This document shows positions 1 through 7,963 of a stretch of 20,181 nucleotides of DNA, in pieces. Each line of letters starts with the position of its first letter. Position 1 is the stretch's first letter. The notes beneath the pieces are model-generated. The model saw only the letters and a program-made list of their open reading frames with translations, was not told where the DNA came from and made no database searches. The stretch comes from DAOVRD01 sp964605915 (lineage in GTDB: Bacteria; Planctomycetota; Brocadiia; SM23-32). The stretch is from contig CAZSET010000040.1 of assembly GCA_964605915.1 (NCBI GenBank), positions 1 through 20,181 on the forward strand, written 5' to 3'. The position numbers were made by a program, and so were the translations under genes.

Positions 1-1067
1 AAGTGGAAGGTGATGACGTCGCCGTCCCGGACCTCGTAATCCCTGCCCTCCATGCGCACCTTGCCCGCCGCCCGCGCCTCCTTCAGGGAAGGGGCTGCCG
101 CCAGGTCCTCGAAGCTGACCACCTCGGCGCGGATGAAGCCCTTCTCCATGTCGGTGTGAATCTTGCCGGCGGCGGACTTCGCCTCGGTGCCCCCCTGGAC
201 CGTCCAGGCCCGCAGCTTGTCCGAAACGCACGTAAAGAACGAACGCAATCCCAGCGCCTCGTAGCAGGCGCGAATCATCTGTCCGGAGGCCATCTCCTCC
301 AGCCCGGCGTCCTCGACGAAGGCCGCCCGCTCGTCCTCCTCCAGGTCCATCAGCTCCATCTCGAGTTCCGCGCAGATCGGCACGGGCGGGGGCGCCAGGG
401 CCTCCAGCCCCTCGTAGCGCGGCGGCGAGCCGATCTCGTCCTCGCCGATGTTCAGAACGCACACGCACGGCTTCAGCGTCAAGAAGGCGTAGCTGCGGAT
501 CGCCTTTTCCTCGGCCTGCGTCATCTGAACGGACAGCAGGTTCCGCTCCTGCTCGACGGCCTGGCGGCAGCGCTCGAGGACCTTCTGCTCCTGCTGCAGG
601 GCGTCGCGCTCGGGAAACGGCCTCTTCAGATCGTGGGCGATGGCCTCGAGGCGTTTCTCAATGACCTCCAGGTCGGCCAGCAGCAGCTCATCCCGCATGG
701 CGTGGTACTCGCGCGCGGGGTCCACTTCCCCCAGCACCTCGATCACGGACGGCGCCTCGAAGCAGCGCAGGACCATGGCGACGGCGTCGCAGTCGCGCAG
801 CGCGGCGACGGCTTGACCGCTCCGCTCCCCGCCTGCAAGGTGGGCGAAGACGCCGCCGATGTCCTCGAACTCGATCGTGGCGGCCAGCGCCTCATTGGGC
901 TCGAGCATCTCAGCCAGGGCGTCGAGCCGCTCGTCCGGCACGCTAACCACGGCCAGCGAAAGCTGCCCGCCGGCGTGGTAGCCGCCCACCTCTCCATGCG
1001 CGCCGCTCACTGCGTTGAACAGCGTCGTCTTGCCCGACTGCGGCAGTCCGACTATGCCGACTCGCAT
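1..1067 (-). CDS. ychF: YchF/OLA1-family redox-regulated ATPase, 3' end cut by window edge
   Basis: The start is the ATG at 1067 (MRVGIVGLPQSGKTTLF), preceded by a GGGGGGAAGG purine run. The P-loop GLPQSGKT is at residues 7-14. A helical arm rich in Glu, Leu and Gln follows at roughly residues 130-200, where YchF proteins carry a coiled coil. The C-terminal part contains HTDMEKGFIRAEV, the hallmark of the YchF TGS domain. The reading frame is open to base 1 at ...DGDVITFH, which aligns with the canonical ending DGDVMLFRFNV, so only a few residues and the stop are missing. Family members bind ATP more readily than GTP, associate with ribosomes and affect stress responses; that is family knowledge. 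At about 357 residues it is close to the usual 363. It is divergent from the UroD-like gene. Identification is confident; the exact role here is not known. Confidence 0.93.
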   Translation of the reverse strand, partial: MRVGIVGLPQSGKTTLFNAVSGAHGEVGGYHAGGQLSLAVVSVPDERLDALAEMLEPNEALAATIEFEDIGGVFAHLAGGERSGQAVAALRDCDAVAMVLRCFEAPSVIEVLGEVDPAREYHAMRDELLLADLEVIEKRLEAIAHDLKRPFPERDALQQEQKVLERCRQAVEQERNLLSVQMTQAEEKAIRSYAFLTLKPCVCVLNIGEDEIGSPPRYEGLEALAPPPVPICAELEMELMDLEEDERAAFVEDAGLEEMASGQMIRACYEALGLRSFFTCVSDKLRAWTVQGGTEAKSAAGKIHTDMEKGFIRAEVVSFEDLAAAPSLKEARAAGKVRMEGRDYEVRDGDVITFH

Positions 1068-1180
1068 CGTCCTTCCCCCCTTGTCCGTCAGGCCCGATAC
1101 CGGCCTCAGCTTACCAGTCGCACCGCGCGACCACAATGGGCCCGGCAGGGCAGTGCGCCAGTGCCGGCCTGCCCCGCGTC

Positions 1181-1209
1181 TGGACAGCGGCGGGCCGGCG
1201 GGGTATTCT
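1181..1209 (+). promoter_or_regulatory. Putative sigma70-type promoter for the UroD/MtaA-like gene
   Basis: TGGACA at 1181-1186 (5 of 6 matches to TTGACA) and TATTCT at 1204-1209 (4 of 6 matches to TATAAT) are separated by exactly 17 bases. The element lies in the divergent gap between the YchF-like and UroD-like genes, about 44 bases upstream of the latter's ATG. It would give a short leader of roughly 35-40 bases. It is a pattern match only. Confidence 0.4.
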
Positions 1210-1252
1210 GTCCCGCGCCCATCGCTCACACCTTCAAAGAAGAGACGGCGCC

Positions 1253-2320
1253 ATGGCCGAAATGACGTCCCGCGAGCGTTTCGCCCGGATGTACGCCCAC
1301 CAGGAGGCCGACCGCGTCCCCATCATCGACAGCCCCTGGCCGGCCACAATCGAGCGCTGGCACCGCGAAGGCATGCCCGAGGGCGTCAGCTTCGTCGACT
1401 TCTTCGGCCTGGACCACGTGGCGACCATCAAGGCGGACAATAGCCCCCGCTACGAAGTCCGCGTCGTTGAGGAAACGGACGAGTACCGGGTCCACACGAC
1501 CAGTTGGGGCGCTACGCTGCGCGACTGGAAGCACGCAGCCAGCACGCCGGAGTTCCTGGACCACAGCGTCAAAGATCGCCGCACGTGGGAAGAGGCGAAG
1601 CGCCGCATGACGCCCACCCGCGACCGCGTGCCGTGGGACCACCTGCGAAGGAACTACCCGAGGTGGCGCGAGGAAGGCCACTGGATCTGCGGCGACCTCT
1701 GGTTCGGCTTCGACGTCACCCATAGCTGGACCGTCGGCACCGAACGGGTCCTGATCGCGCTGGCCGACGATCCCGACTGGTGCGTCGACATGTTCAACCA
1801 TTTCCTGGACGTGAACCTGGCGCTGCTGGACATGGCCTGGGAGGAAGGCTACACCTTCGACTGCGCGACCTGGCCGGACGACATGGGCTACAAGCATAAC
1901 CAGTTCTTCTCCGTCCAGATGTATCGCGACGTGCTGAAGCCGGTCCACCGGCGGGCCATCGAGTGGGCGCACGCCAAAGGCGCCGTGGCACACCTGCATT
2001 CGTGCGGGGACGTCAACCCCCTCGTGCCCGAGCTGGTCGAGATGGGGCTGGACGCCCTCAACCCCCTGGAAGTCAAAGCCGGCATGGACACTCTGCAACT
2101 GAAGCAGAAGTGGGGGCGCGACCTCGTGCTGCACGGCGGCATCAACGCCGTGCTGTGGGACAAGCCCGAGCAGATCGAAGCCGAGATCCGGCAGAAGGTG
2201 CCCGCCCTGAAGGAGTCCGGCGGCTACATCTTTTCCTCGGACCACTCGGTGCCGTCCAGCGTGAGCCTGGAGGACTTCCGCCGCATCGTCGAACTAGCAA
2301 AGGAAGTCGGCAGCTACTGA
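1253..2320 (+). CDS. Uroporphyrinogen decarboxylase / MtaA-like (COG0407) family protein
   Basis: The product has 355 residues from the ATG at 1253, behind an AAAGAAGAG purine-rich site. The fold signature is that of the UroD/cobamide methyltransferase superfamily: an N-terminal TSRERFARMYAHQEADRVPI segment, the metal-ligand motif HLHSCGD at 247-253 (His249-x-Cys251), LHGGIN at 293-298, and the C-terminal GGYIFSSDHSVPSSVSLEDF. MtaA-type enzymes use an HxC...C zinc site to activate a thiol for methyl transfer from a corrinoid protein. Here a third Cys is not evident near residue 330, where SSDH occurs. True heme UroD is unlikely because its arginine-rich N-terminal motif is missing. Environmental anaerobes and planctomycetes carry many such paralogs, usually of unknown substrate. 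No corrinoid protein or methyltransferase partner is visible nearby, so the reaction cannot be assigned. Confidence 0.88.
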   Translation: MAEMTSRERFARMYAHQEADRVPIIDSPWPATIERWHREGMPEGVSFVDFFGLDHVATIKADNSPRYEVRVVEETDEYRVHTTSWGATLRDWKHAASTPEFLDHSVKDRRTWEEAKRRMTPTRDRVPWDHLRRNYPRWREEGHWICGDLWFGFDVTHSWTVGTERVLIALADDPDWCVDMFNHFLDVNLALLDMAWEEGYTFDCATWPDDMGYKHNQFFSVQMYRDVLKPVHRRAIEWAHAKGAVAHLHSCGDVNPLVPELVEMGLDALNPLEVKAGMDTLQLKQKWGRDLVLHGGINAVLWDKPEQIEAEIRQKVPALKESGGYIFSSDHSVPSSVSLEDFRRIVELAKEVGSY

Positions 2321-2400
2321 GGGCGGCCGCCGATGCGGCTGCCGGGCGGCGACTGCATTCCGGCTGGATGCGGCCGATGGGAATGTGCTCGGAGGAAGCC

Positions 2401-2655
2401 GTGGAACGGAGCATACTCGATGCGGACACGAGCAAAGAGGCGATGCGGGTTCAGGTGGCCATCCTCCGCAAGCTGGGCCCGGAGGGCCGGCTGCGGATGG
2501 CGTTCGAGTTGAGCGAAACCGTGCGCGCCGTCGCCGAGGCCGGCATCCGCCACCGTCACCCCGATCATGACGAGCGGCAGGTGCGCCGGGCGCTCATCCG
2601 CATGATGCTTGGCGACGAGCTGTTCTGCCGCTACTACGGGGATCAGCGCCAATGA
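2401..2655 (+). CDS. Small helical protein, resembling Rv0078B-type antitoxin-related proteins
   Basis: An 84-residue product. I chose the GTG at 2401 because a strong GGAGG lies 5 bases upstream at 2391-2395; ATGs at 2370 and 2382 are alternatives in the same frame. The sequence is highly charged and helical: a segment with VQVAILRKLGPEGRLRMAFE, then AGIRHRHPDHDERQVRRALI and LGDELFCRYYG. The pattern 'lxxLxPxxRLxxAfelsxxvRxlxxAGIRxRHPxxxxxxVRxxLxRxxLGdeL' recalls a widespread small protein family, some members of which are annotated as Rv0078B-related antitoxins. I recognise this by pattern only. Family members often sit next to a nucleotidyltransferase-like partner; none is present here, and an RM operon follows. 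Function is unknown; an orphan antitoxin-like protein is the best guess. Confidence 0.65.
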   Translation: MERSILDADTSKEAMRVQVAILRKLGPEGRLRMAFELSETVRAVAEAGIRHRHPDHDERQVRRALIRMMLGDELFCRYYGDQRQ

Positions 2656-2706
2656 CCGTGAAGGCAGCGGATGCTCGGGTATGCGTGGCCGGAAGGCACG
2701 CATTGG

Positions 2707-2736
2707 TTGACAGGAAGCAAGGCGACCACTTAGGAT
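2707..2736 (+). promoter_or_regulatory. Putative promoter of the restriction-modification operon
   Basis: A perfect TTGACA at 2707-2712 is followed after 18 bases by TAGGAT at 2731-2736 (4 of 6 matches to TATAAT). Transcription would start near 2743, leaving a leader of about 85 bases before the endonuclease ATG at 2830. This supports 2830 as the start rather than the in-frame TTG at 2743, which would lie at the predicted transcript end. The rest of the 2656-2829 gap holds no convincing gene and no ORF resembling a controller (C) protein. Confidence 0.45.
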
Positions 2737-2829
2737 GGCCCGTTGACGCGGGCAAGTGGTGCTTGCGCTCGCGCAGTCTCGTTTGCGCCTGCCAGCCACA
2801 GGGTGTATGGGCATAGGTGTCCGGTAGCG

Positions 2830-3792
2830 ATGAGCATAAACAGAGATAAGCCCGACCGGTGGAAGGACGACATTGCTTGCTCTGTAGACATGTACAACGA
2901 CTGGTTCATGGCGTTCGCACCCCGCGCATTCCGCGAGACACGCTCCCAAACAACCGCCGAAGTGAAGAATGCGCTGAAGGCCACGCGGAATCTGACCGCC
3001 GTTACACCAGCAGTTCTGCGCGAGAATCCCGGCATCCTTCCCGCTTTGCGTATGTCAACATGTCCGCCGTTGGCTGCTGACCGTCTAATCGGCCTAGGTG
3101 GGATCTCCCGGAACCTGGTTAGGCGGATGGAGCAACACGCAAAACTGCCCGCTCGGATGCCGGATGAGCAAGTTGATGATGAGTTGCTCAAGATCGGCAC
3201 CATCATAGAAAGCATGGCAGATCCCGATATCTTCGTCTGGCTGGCCCGGAAGAAACCGGCAACACGAACGGACGTCCATCGGGCCGCAACAATTGTCGCG
3301 GACCGCCTGTGCGGAGCTGTCGCGAACCCGATCATCCGGAACGCCCAGGAGAAGCGTCAGCTCTCTGCCATCGGCGGCTGGCTTGATGCCCGTGGGTACC
3401 GTAAGCTTGCCGCTGGCGAAACGAGCAGCATTGATGAGATGGAGCCGGGCAGGTATGGCTTCCGCATCAACGTGCCCGTTGAATTACAGAACACCGGCAG
3501 GCAGCTTAATGTTCCGGTGGATGTAGCTGTAATGCCGCGCTCGGCAAACCAACACGATTTGCCCTTGCTTCTGGAGGCCAAGTCCGCAGGGGATTTCACC
3601 AACGTGAACAAGCGCCGCAAGGAAGAAGCCATGAAGATCACCCAACTCCGGGCTACGTACGGGAAGCACGTTCGGTACGGCTTATTCCTGTGTGGGTATT
3701 TCGACACGGGGTATCTGGGGTACGAGGCCGCAGAAGGCATTGATTGGGTCTGGGAGCACCGCATTGACGACCTTAAGCACTTCGGACTATAG
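2830..3792 (+). CDS. XamI-family type II restriction endonuclease
   Basis: The product has 320 residues from the ATG at 2830. The C-terminal half carries a PD-(D/E)xK-type core: PVD231VAV, then LLLE249AK251, followed by SAGDFTNVNKRRKEEAMKI and the ending GYLGYEAAEGIDWVWEHRI. I recognise this C-terminal block as typical of the XamI family, whose founding member recognises GTCGAC. Asp231, Glu249 and Lys251 are the likely Mg-dependent catalytic triad. The gene ends with TAG two bases before the methyltransferase start, so the two are co-transcribed and probably translationally coupled. Codon use is more AT-tolerant than in the flanking core genes, which suggests horizontal acquisition. The frame looks intact, with the expected length and catalytic residues, so the enzyme is probably active. 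Family assignment is strong; the exact recognition sequence is inference. Confidence 0.87.
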   Translation: MSINRDKPDRWKDDIACSVDMYNDWFMAFAPRAFRETRSQTTAEVKNALKATRNLTAVTPAVLRENPGILPALRMSTCPPLAADRLIGLGGISRNLVRRMEQHAKLPARMPDEQVDDELLKIGTIIESMADPDIFVWLARKKPATRTDVHRAATIVADRLCGAVANPIIRNAQEKRQLSAIGGWLDARGYRKLAAGETSSIDEMEPGRYGFRINVPVELQNTGRQLNVPVDVAVMPRSANQHDLPLLLEAKSAGDFTNVNKRRKEEAMKITQLRATYGKHVRYGLFLCGYFDTGYLGYEAAEGIDWVWEHRIDDLKHFGL

Positions 3793-3794
3793 GC

Positions 3795-5378
3795 ATGCAG
3801 AGGACTACCACCCGCGAGCAACGGCGATTGGCCCTGCAAGCCGCACTCGACGCGGCCAAGACGCAGGAGGAAAGGAATCGTCTGGGCCAGTTCGCCACGC
3901 CCACGAGTCTGGCGTGGCAGATCGTGCTTTCTGCTGTCCGGTGCTTACCTGACGACGAGCCTGTCCGATTCCTGGATCCTGCCATTGGCACCGGTGCGTT
4001 CTTCTCTGCTCTTGAGTCGGCAGTGGCCCCGTCCCGCATCGACGTCGCAGAAGGCTATGAGGTTGACGAACACTACGCCGCGCCAGCGCGCGCCCTGTGG
4101 ACGGGGACAGCTCTGAGGATCCACACGGAGGACTTCACGGTAATGCCAGGGCCTTCGCCCGATCAGACAAGCTTCAACATAGTCGTCTGTAACCCCCCTT
4201 ACGTGCGGCACCACCACATTGGTAGTGCCGAGAAACGACGCTTGCGTAGTCTGGTCGAGAAGAGCTGCGCTATCCGCCTCTCTGGACTGGCCGGGCTGTA
4301 CTGCTACTTCCTTCTGCTAGCCCACCAGTGGATGGCGGAGGGTGGGGTCGGAGCATGGCTTGTGCCGAGCGAGTTCATGGACGTCAACTACGGCGAGGCC
4401 GTGAAGGAATATCTCCGCACGCGCGTGACACTACTGCGCGTGCATCGATTCGATCCTGAGGATGTGCAGTTTGGGGATGCCCTGGTGTCTTCCGCTGTAG
4501 TCCTGTTCCGCAATCAGGATCCCCCGAGCGACCATGCAGTGCAGTTCACTGAGGGAGGCAGCTTGCGCCGGCCTCTGGCGCAGAGGCGCGTTCGTGCTCG
4601 CCAGCTACACCCTCCCAGGAAGTGGGGCAACGTTGCGCGACACATGGACGAGCCGAGAGCCGGTGGGGTTACTTTGGGCGACCTCTTCACCATCAAGAGA
4701 GGCGTCGCAACAGGCGGCAATCGTTTCTTCATCCTGCCTGATGAAGCCATTCGGGAACGCGACCTGCCCAGGCACATGTTCATTCCGATCTTGCCAAGCC
4801 CACGTTTCCTGGACGAAGACGAGGTCCGTGCGGACGCCGAAGGGACGCCCTTGCTCAAGAAGCGGCTGTTTCTTCTCAACTGCAGTTTGCCTGAGCAGCG
4901 TGTCGAGGCACAGTATCCCGCCTTGTGGCGTTACCTCCTGAGCGGGATACCCGATGTTGCCGAGAGATACCTATGCAGGCACCGTAGTCCTTGGTACTCA
5001 CAGGAGAATCGCCCCCCAGCGAAGCTCCTTTGCACTTACATGGGACGTCCCAGCCCCAAGAATGACCGCATCTTCAGATTCATACTTAACCACTCTCTCG
5101 CCACCGCCGCGAACGTCTACCTTCTGCTCTACCCCAGACCTGCGGTTGGGCGTGCCTTCTGGCGACCTGACCTCATTCGGACTGTCTGGGCGCTGCTGAA
5201 CGAAACGAGCGTCCAGAGCCTGGCGCGACAAGGCCGAGTCTACGGAGGCGGGATGTACAAGCTGGAACCCGGGGAGCTCGCTCAGGTGCCTGCAGACTCG
5301 CTGCTCAGAGCCGCCCCTTCGCTACGGGAGGGGCTCCTTCGCCAAGGAGACCTGTTCGAGCACACCGCTGACGGGTAA
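3795..5378 (+). CDS. N6-adenine DNA methyltransferase (Eco57I/TaqI-like gamma class) of the XamI-like system
   Basis: The product has 527 residues. AdoMet-dependent methyltransferase motifs appear in gamma-class order: motif X-like GQFATP (31-36), motif I FLDPAIGTGAF (59-69), and catalytic motif IV NPPY (133-136) in NIVVCNPPYVRHH. The remaining ~350 residues contain a TaqI-like target-recognition region, including GDLFTIKRGVATGGNRFFIL, a typical start of such domains. The enzyme would methylate adenine at N6 in the same site that the upstream endonuclease cuts, protecting the host. The ATG at 3795 lies 2 bases after the endonuclease stop and has no strong ribosome site of its own, consistent with translational coupling. 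Having the endonuclease first without a visible controller gene is unusual enough to note. No frameshift or missing motif was seen. Confidence 0.9.
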   Translation: MQRTTTREQRRLALQAALDAAKTQEERNRLGQFATPTSLAWQIVLSAVRCLPDDEPVRFLDPAIGTGAFFSALESAVAPSRIDVAEGYEVDEHYAAPARALWTGTALRIHTEDFTVMPGPSPDQTSFNIVVCNPPYVRHHHIGSAEKRRLRSLVEKSCAIRLSGLAGLYCYFLLLAHQWMAEGGVGAWLVPSEFMDVNYGEAVKEYLRTRVTLLRVHRFDPEDVQFGDALVSSAVVLFRNQDPPSDHAVQFTEGGSLRRPLAQRRVRARQLHPPRKWGNVARHMDEPRAGGVTLGDLFTIKRGVATGGNRFFILPDEAIRERDLPRHMFIPILPSPRFLDEDEVRADAEGTPLLKKRLFLLNCSLPEQRVEAQYPALWRYLLSGIPDVAERYLCRHRSPWYSQENRPPAKLLCTYMGRPSPKNDRIFRFILNHSLATAANVYLLLYPRPAVGRAFWRPDLIRTVWALLNETSVQSLARQGRVYGGGMYKLEPGELAQVPADSLLRAAPSLREGLLRQGDLFEHTADG

Positions 5379-5717
5379 ATGCAGCTGTTAGCTCGGCCTG
5401 TTCCGCTGTGTCCTTCCTCCCTAACGCGCCACGGCTGCGCAACCACAGCGCTTCCGAACGGACAGCATTCTGAGTATGATGCGTGCCGACGTTGTTGTGT
5501 GATGCTGTTGCGCATAGGAGCCACTGCCATGAACTGCGTCGCCGTGTTTCACGCACATCCGAACTACGCGTGCCTGGAACCGTTCTTCTTCCAGCGTGCC
5601 GTCTGCGCGTGCTACCAGACGCTTATCAACCTACCCAGCGTCCCCGAGGAATGCGCCCGCCGCGGCGTTCGGGCCGGCCCCCCGGCATTCTGACGAGCCG
5701 GGCCGGAGCGATGCCCC
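5379..5717. other. Gene-poor intergenic stretch between the RM operon and the isomerase-like gene
   Basis: About 340 bases with no convincing gene. The best plus-strand candidate is an ATG at 5529 giving 54 residues (begins MNCVAVFHAHPNYACLEPFF, ends at TGA 5691-5693), with AGGAG about 10 bases upstream. It is Cys-rich and matches nothing I know; it could be a remnant left at the edge of the RM insertion. No direct repeats, tRNA or integrase traces were seen at this edge. Confidence 0.4.
5681..5702 (-). terminator. GC-rich hairpin just after the isomerase-like stop codon
   Basis: CCCGGC at 5681-5686 and GCCGGG at 5697-5702 form a 6-bp stem with a 10-base loop, 15 bases beyond the end of the isomerase-like gene on the minus strand. 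There is no T tract after it, so it is at best a weak intrinsic terminator; in GC-rich DNA it may be chance. Confidence 0.2.
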
Positions 5718-7175
5718 TCAGGAGACCGGCGTGACGATGACTGCCTCGATGCCCAGGCAGTCGGCAATCTTGCGGATGGTCTGCGCGTGATGGCCGATGC
5801 CGAGGGCGAAGTGGTGGGTCGGACCCTCGGCCACCCAGCGCTTGAGGAACGTCCGCACGTCGGGTTCAAAGCGCCCGTGCGTGTTCGTGTTGCCCGTCGG
5901 GGGGATCGGCCCGCGCAGCGACTCGCCCTCCGCAATGATGAACTTGAACCGCCCCTCCGCCGTCACCCCGATGCCGAGCATGGTGATCGGGCCTTCCTTG
6001 ATGCGGAACTCGACGCTCGCCCCCGAGCCGGGCTTGCCGTGGTACTTCCTCAGGCTGCGCAGCACGGGCCGGCCGTCGGCGATGTTGATGTGGTGCGGCC
6101 CGTCGTGCCCGACCAGCACGGAGCCCCGCTCGAAGTCGATCGGGTGGAACTCGGCGAAGCTGCCGCCGATCGCCAGCCGGTCCATGATCATCATGGCGAT
6201 GCAGGTCTTGAGGTCATACTCCCCGCACATGGGGAACCCGGCCGCGCAGAGCAGCGAATTGCCCACGATCAGGTTGGTCACGACGGTCCGCATCTCGCAG
6301 CCCGCTTCGGCCTCGTAGTAGTAGGCCAAGCCGTCCAGTTCCCTCTCCTTGATGAAGCGGTCCAGGGCCACCGCGACCCGGGCCGCCGTCTGGAGGTCCT
6401 GCTCGGTCAGCTTGACGGCGACCGGGTCCGAGCCGGGGTCCGGCGTGTCGAAGAAGCTCAGGATCTCTTGCTGCTTCGCATCGACGGCCGCCGGATCGAC
6501 ATCGCGATAGTGGCGTAGGATGTCGTCCGGCTCGCACTGGACGACGTGGCACCCGAACGCGCGCGTGACGGCCGTCGGATCGGTGTGCATGTCGAGCATC
6601 GCCTCGAGCACGTGGCCCATGTGCCCGATCCGGGCCCGGCGGAGGTCGTGCAGGACCTTCGCTATGCTGCACCATTCGGCGATCTCGGCCTCGGCGACGG
6701 GATCGTCGTGCAACATGCCCAGGATGACGGGCGGGGCCGGCCTGCCCATCCGGATGGCCACGCCGGTGAACTCGGGCACGGAGCAGAGATCGTCGTTGGC
6801 AAGCTGCATGTGCGTGGTGCCGCGCTCGTAGTCCATGGCCTGCCGCGGCTGCAGGGCGACCAGCACGATGGGCACGTCGAGCTCCCGGCAGATGACTCCG
6901 AACGTCGACGAGGTGGCGTAGGTGACCATGTCGACGAAGAGCAGGTCCAGCTCAGCGGCCTTGAGCTTCGGCAGCACCGCGTAGGCCGCCTCCGCCCGGT
7001 CGACCATGCCGAAGTCCGTCACCTGGACGCCCTGCGCTTTCAGCTTCGCCACCAAGACCTCGACCTTGGCGAGCAGCTCGTCCAGGAGTCCCTCGAATTG
7101 CCCCCAGTAGACGTGGTGGCCAACGGCCATAACGCCGACGTTGGCGGTCAGCGGCCTGCGTCGCTCAACGGCCAT
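5718..7175 (-). CDS. L-arabinose/L-fucose isomerase family protein
   Basis: The product has 485 residues, with its ATG at 7173-7175 behind a GGAGGG site. It has the size and layout of the arabinose/fucose isomerase superfamily: an N-terminal Rossmann-like segment (ANVGVMAVGHHVYWGQF; LDLLFVDMVTYATSS), then the C-terminal catalytic part with AYYYEAEAGCEM (285-295), MCGEYDLKT (316-324), SFAEFHPIDFERG (339-351), VGHDGPHH (355-362) and THHFALGIGHH (453-463). The acidic and His residues in these blocks are the likely Mn-binding and proton-transfer residues; I cannot assign each by eye. Such enzymes convert an aldose to a ketose in the cytoplasm. No kinase, aldolase, transporter or regulator for a sugar pathway is adjacent, so the substrate is unknown. 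Family-level assignment is confident, but araA or fucI is not justified. Confidence 0.85.
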   Translation of the reverse strand: MAVERRRPLTANVGVMAVGHHVYWGQFEGLLDELLAKVEVLVAKLKAQGVQVTDFGMVDRAEAAYAVLPKLKAAELDLLFVDMVTYATSSTFGVICRELDVPIVLVALQPRQAMDYERGTTHMQLANDDLCSVPEFTGVAIRMGRPAPPVILGMLHDDPVAEAEIAEWCSIAKVLHDLRRARIGHMGHVLEAMLDMHTDPTAVTRAFGCHVVQCEPDDILRHYRDVDPAAVDAKQQEILSFFDTPDPGSDPVAVKLTEQDLQTAARVAVALDRFIKERELDGLAYYYEAEAGCEMRTVVTNLIVGNSLLCAAGFPMCGEYDLKTCIAMMIMDRLAIGGSFAEFHPIDFERGSVLVGHDGPHHINIADGRPVLRSLRKYHGKPGSGASVEFRIKEGPITMLGIGVTAEGRFKFIIAEGESLRGPIPPTGNTNTHGRFEPDVRTFLKRWVAEGPTHHFALGIGHHAQTIRKIADCLGIEAVIVTPVS

Positions 7176-7286
7176 GTGCCCTTACTCCCTCCGCGAAGGT
7201 CCGCCGGCAGCATCGCGCGAGCACAACCTAGCTGACCCCCGCCCCTGCGTCAACGGCGGCTCGCGAGAAGTCGAACGCCTCCGTCC

Positions 7287-7316
7287 TTGTGCCGGCCGGC
7301 CGGCGTCCACTATCAT
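7287..7316 (+). promoter_or_regulatory. Weak candidate promoter in the divergent gap
   Basis: TTGTGC at 7287-7292 and TATCAT at 7311-7316 (5 of 6 matches to TATAAT) are 18 bases apart, ending about 41 bases before the ATG of the SGNH hydrolase at 7358. The -35 match is only 3 of 6. No other promoter candidate in the 182-base divergent region looked better. Confidence 0.22.
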
Positions 7317-7357
7317 ACCGCTCCAGTGCTACACGAGCCGGGGGACCACAGGGCAAG

Positions 7358-7927
7358 ATGAAGGCAGCCATTCTGATCGGCGACTCAATCCGGATGGGCT
7401 ACGAGGGCTTCGTCCGCGAGGCGCTCGCGGGGACCGCAGACGTGTGGGCGCCCGAGGAGAATGGCGGCACCAGCCGCAACGTCCTGGCGCACCTGGACGA
7501 GTGGGTGCTCTCGCGAGCGCCGGACGTCGTCCACCTGAACTGCGGCCTGCACGATCTCCGGCGCGACTTCGGAGCGACGGAAACCGCCTTGCCCCTCACC
7601 GAGTATCGGCGCAACGTCGAGCAGATCATGCGATCCGTCCTGGACGGAACCGATGCGGCCGTCATCTGGGCGATGACCACCCCGGTGAACGAGGAATGGC
7701 ACCATCGGAACAAGGAGTTCGACCGGCTGGAGGCGGACGTGATCGCCTATAATGAGGCCGCCGTCGAAGTATGCGAGCGGCTCGGCGTGGCCGTTCACGA
7801 CCTTTACGGCGCTGTCATGGCTGCCGGACGCGACGGGCTTCTCTCGTCGGACGGCGTGCACTTCAAGGAAGAGGGTTACCAGGTGCTCGGACATGCGGTC
7901 GCCCGCACGATTCGCGATCACCTGTGA
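7358..7927 (+). CDS. SGNH/GDSL-type hydrolase (cytoplasmic, small)
   Basis: A 189-residue product beginning MKAAILIGDSIRMGY at the ATG at 7358. The SGNH blocks are readable: block I GDS with nucleophile Ser10; a block II Gly in ENGGTSRN (35-41); block III NCGLHD (61-66), where the usual GxND Asn is replaced by His65; and block V SSDGVHF (163-169) giving Asp165 and His168 of the triad. It has no signal peptide. SGNH enzymes act on ester or acyl bonds in lipids, glycans or small molecules, and the substrate cannot be predicted here. It starts a plus-strand run of five genes; the next gene, a lipoprotein, begins 36 bases downstream. The Asn-to-His change affects the oxyanion-hole position but is a single-residue reading without an alignment. 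Confidence 0.86.
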   Translation: MKAAILIGDSIRMGYEGFVREALAGTADVWAPEENGGTSRNVLAHLDEWVLSRAPDVVHLNCGLHDLRRDFGATETALPLTEYRRNVEQIMRSVLDGTDAAVIWAMTTPVNEEWHHRNKEFDRLEADVIAYNEAAVEVCERLGVAVHDLYGAVMAAGRDGLLSSDGVHFKEEGYQVLGHAVARTIRDHL

Positions 7928-7963
7928 GCTGCCGGGCATTCCGGCCGCTTCGAAGGAGAGAAG

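Noticed and set aside
3..1265. A long plus-strand open frame across the YchF gene.
   Set aside because: It is antisense to a clear YchF frame, and its product is low-complexity Arg/Leu/Gly-rich with no recognisable motif; a typical GC-rich shadow frame.
2743..2829. An in-frame TTG at 2743 giving a 29-residue N-terminal extension of the endonuclease.
   Set aside because: It coincides with the predicted transcription start, lacks a ribosome site, and the extension is Cys/Ala/Arg-rich unlike the rest of the protein. The ATG at 2830 is preferred.
5529..5693. A 54-codon reading frame starting MNCVAVFHAHPN with an AGGAG upstream.
   Set aside because: It is short and matches no family I know, and overlapping frames are equally open in this GC-rich DNA. 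I recorded it only in the intergenic entry.
7290..7304. CCGGCCGGCCGGCG, a run of overlapping CCGG units.
   Set aside because: It is only a short GC-rich palindromic repeat of the kind found throughout this DNA; no array or conserved context.
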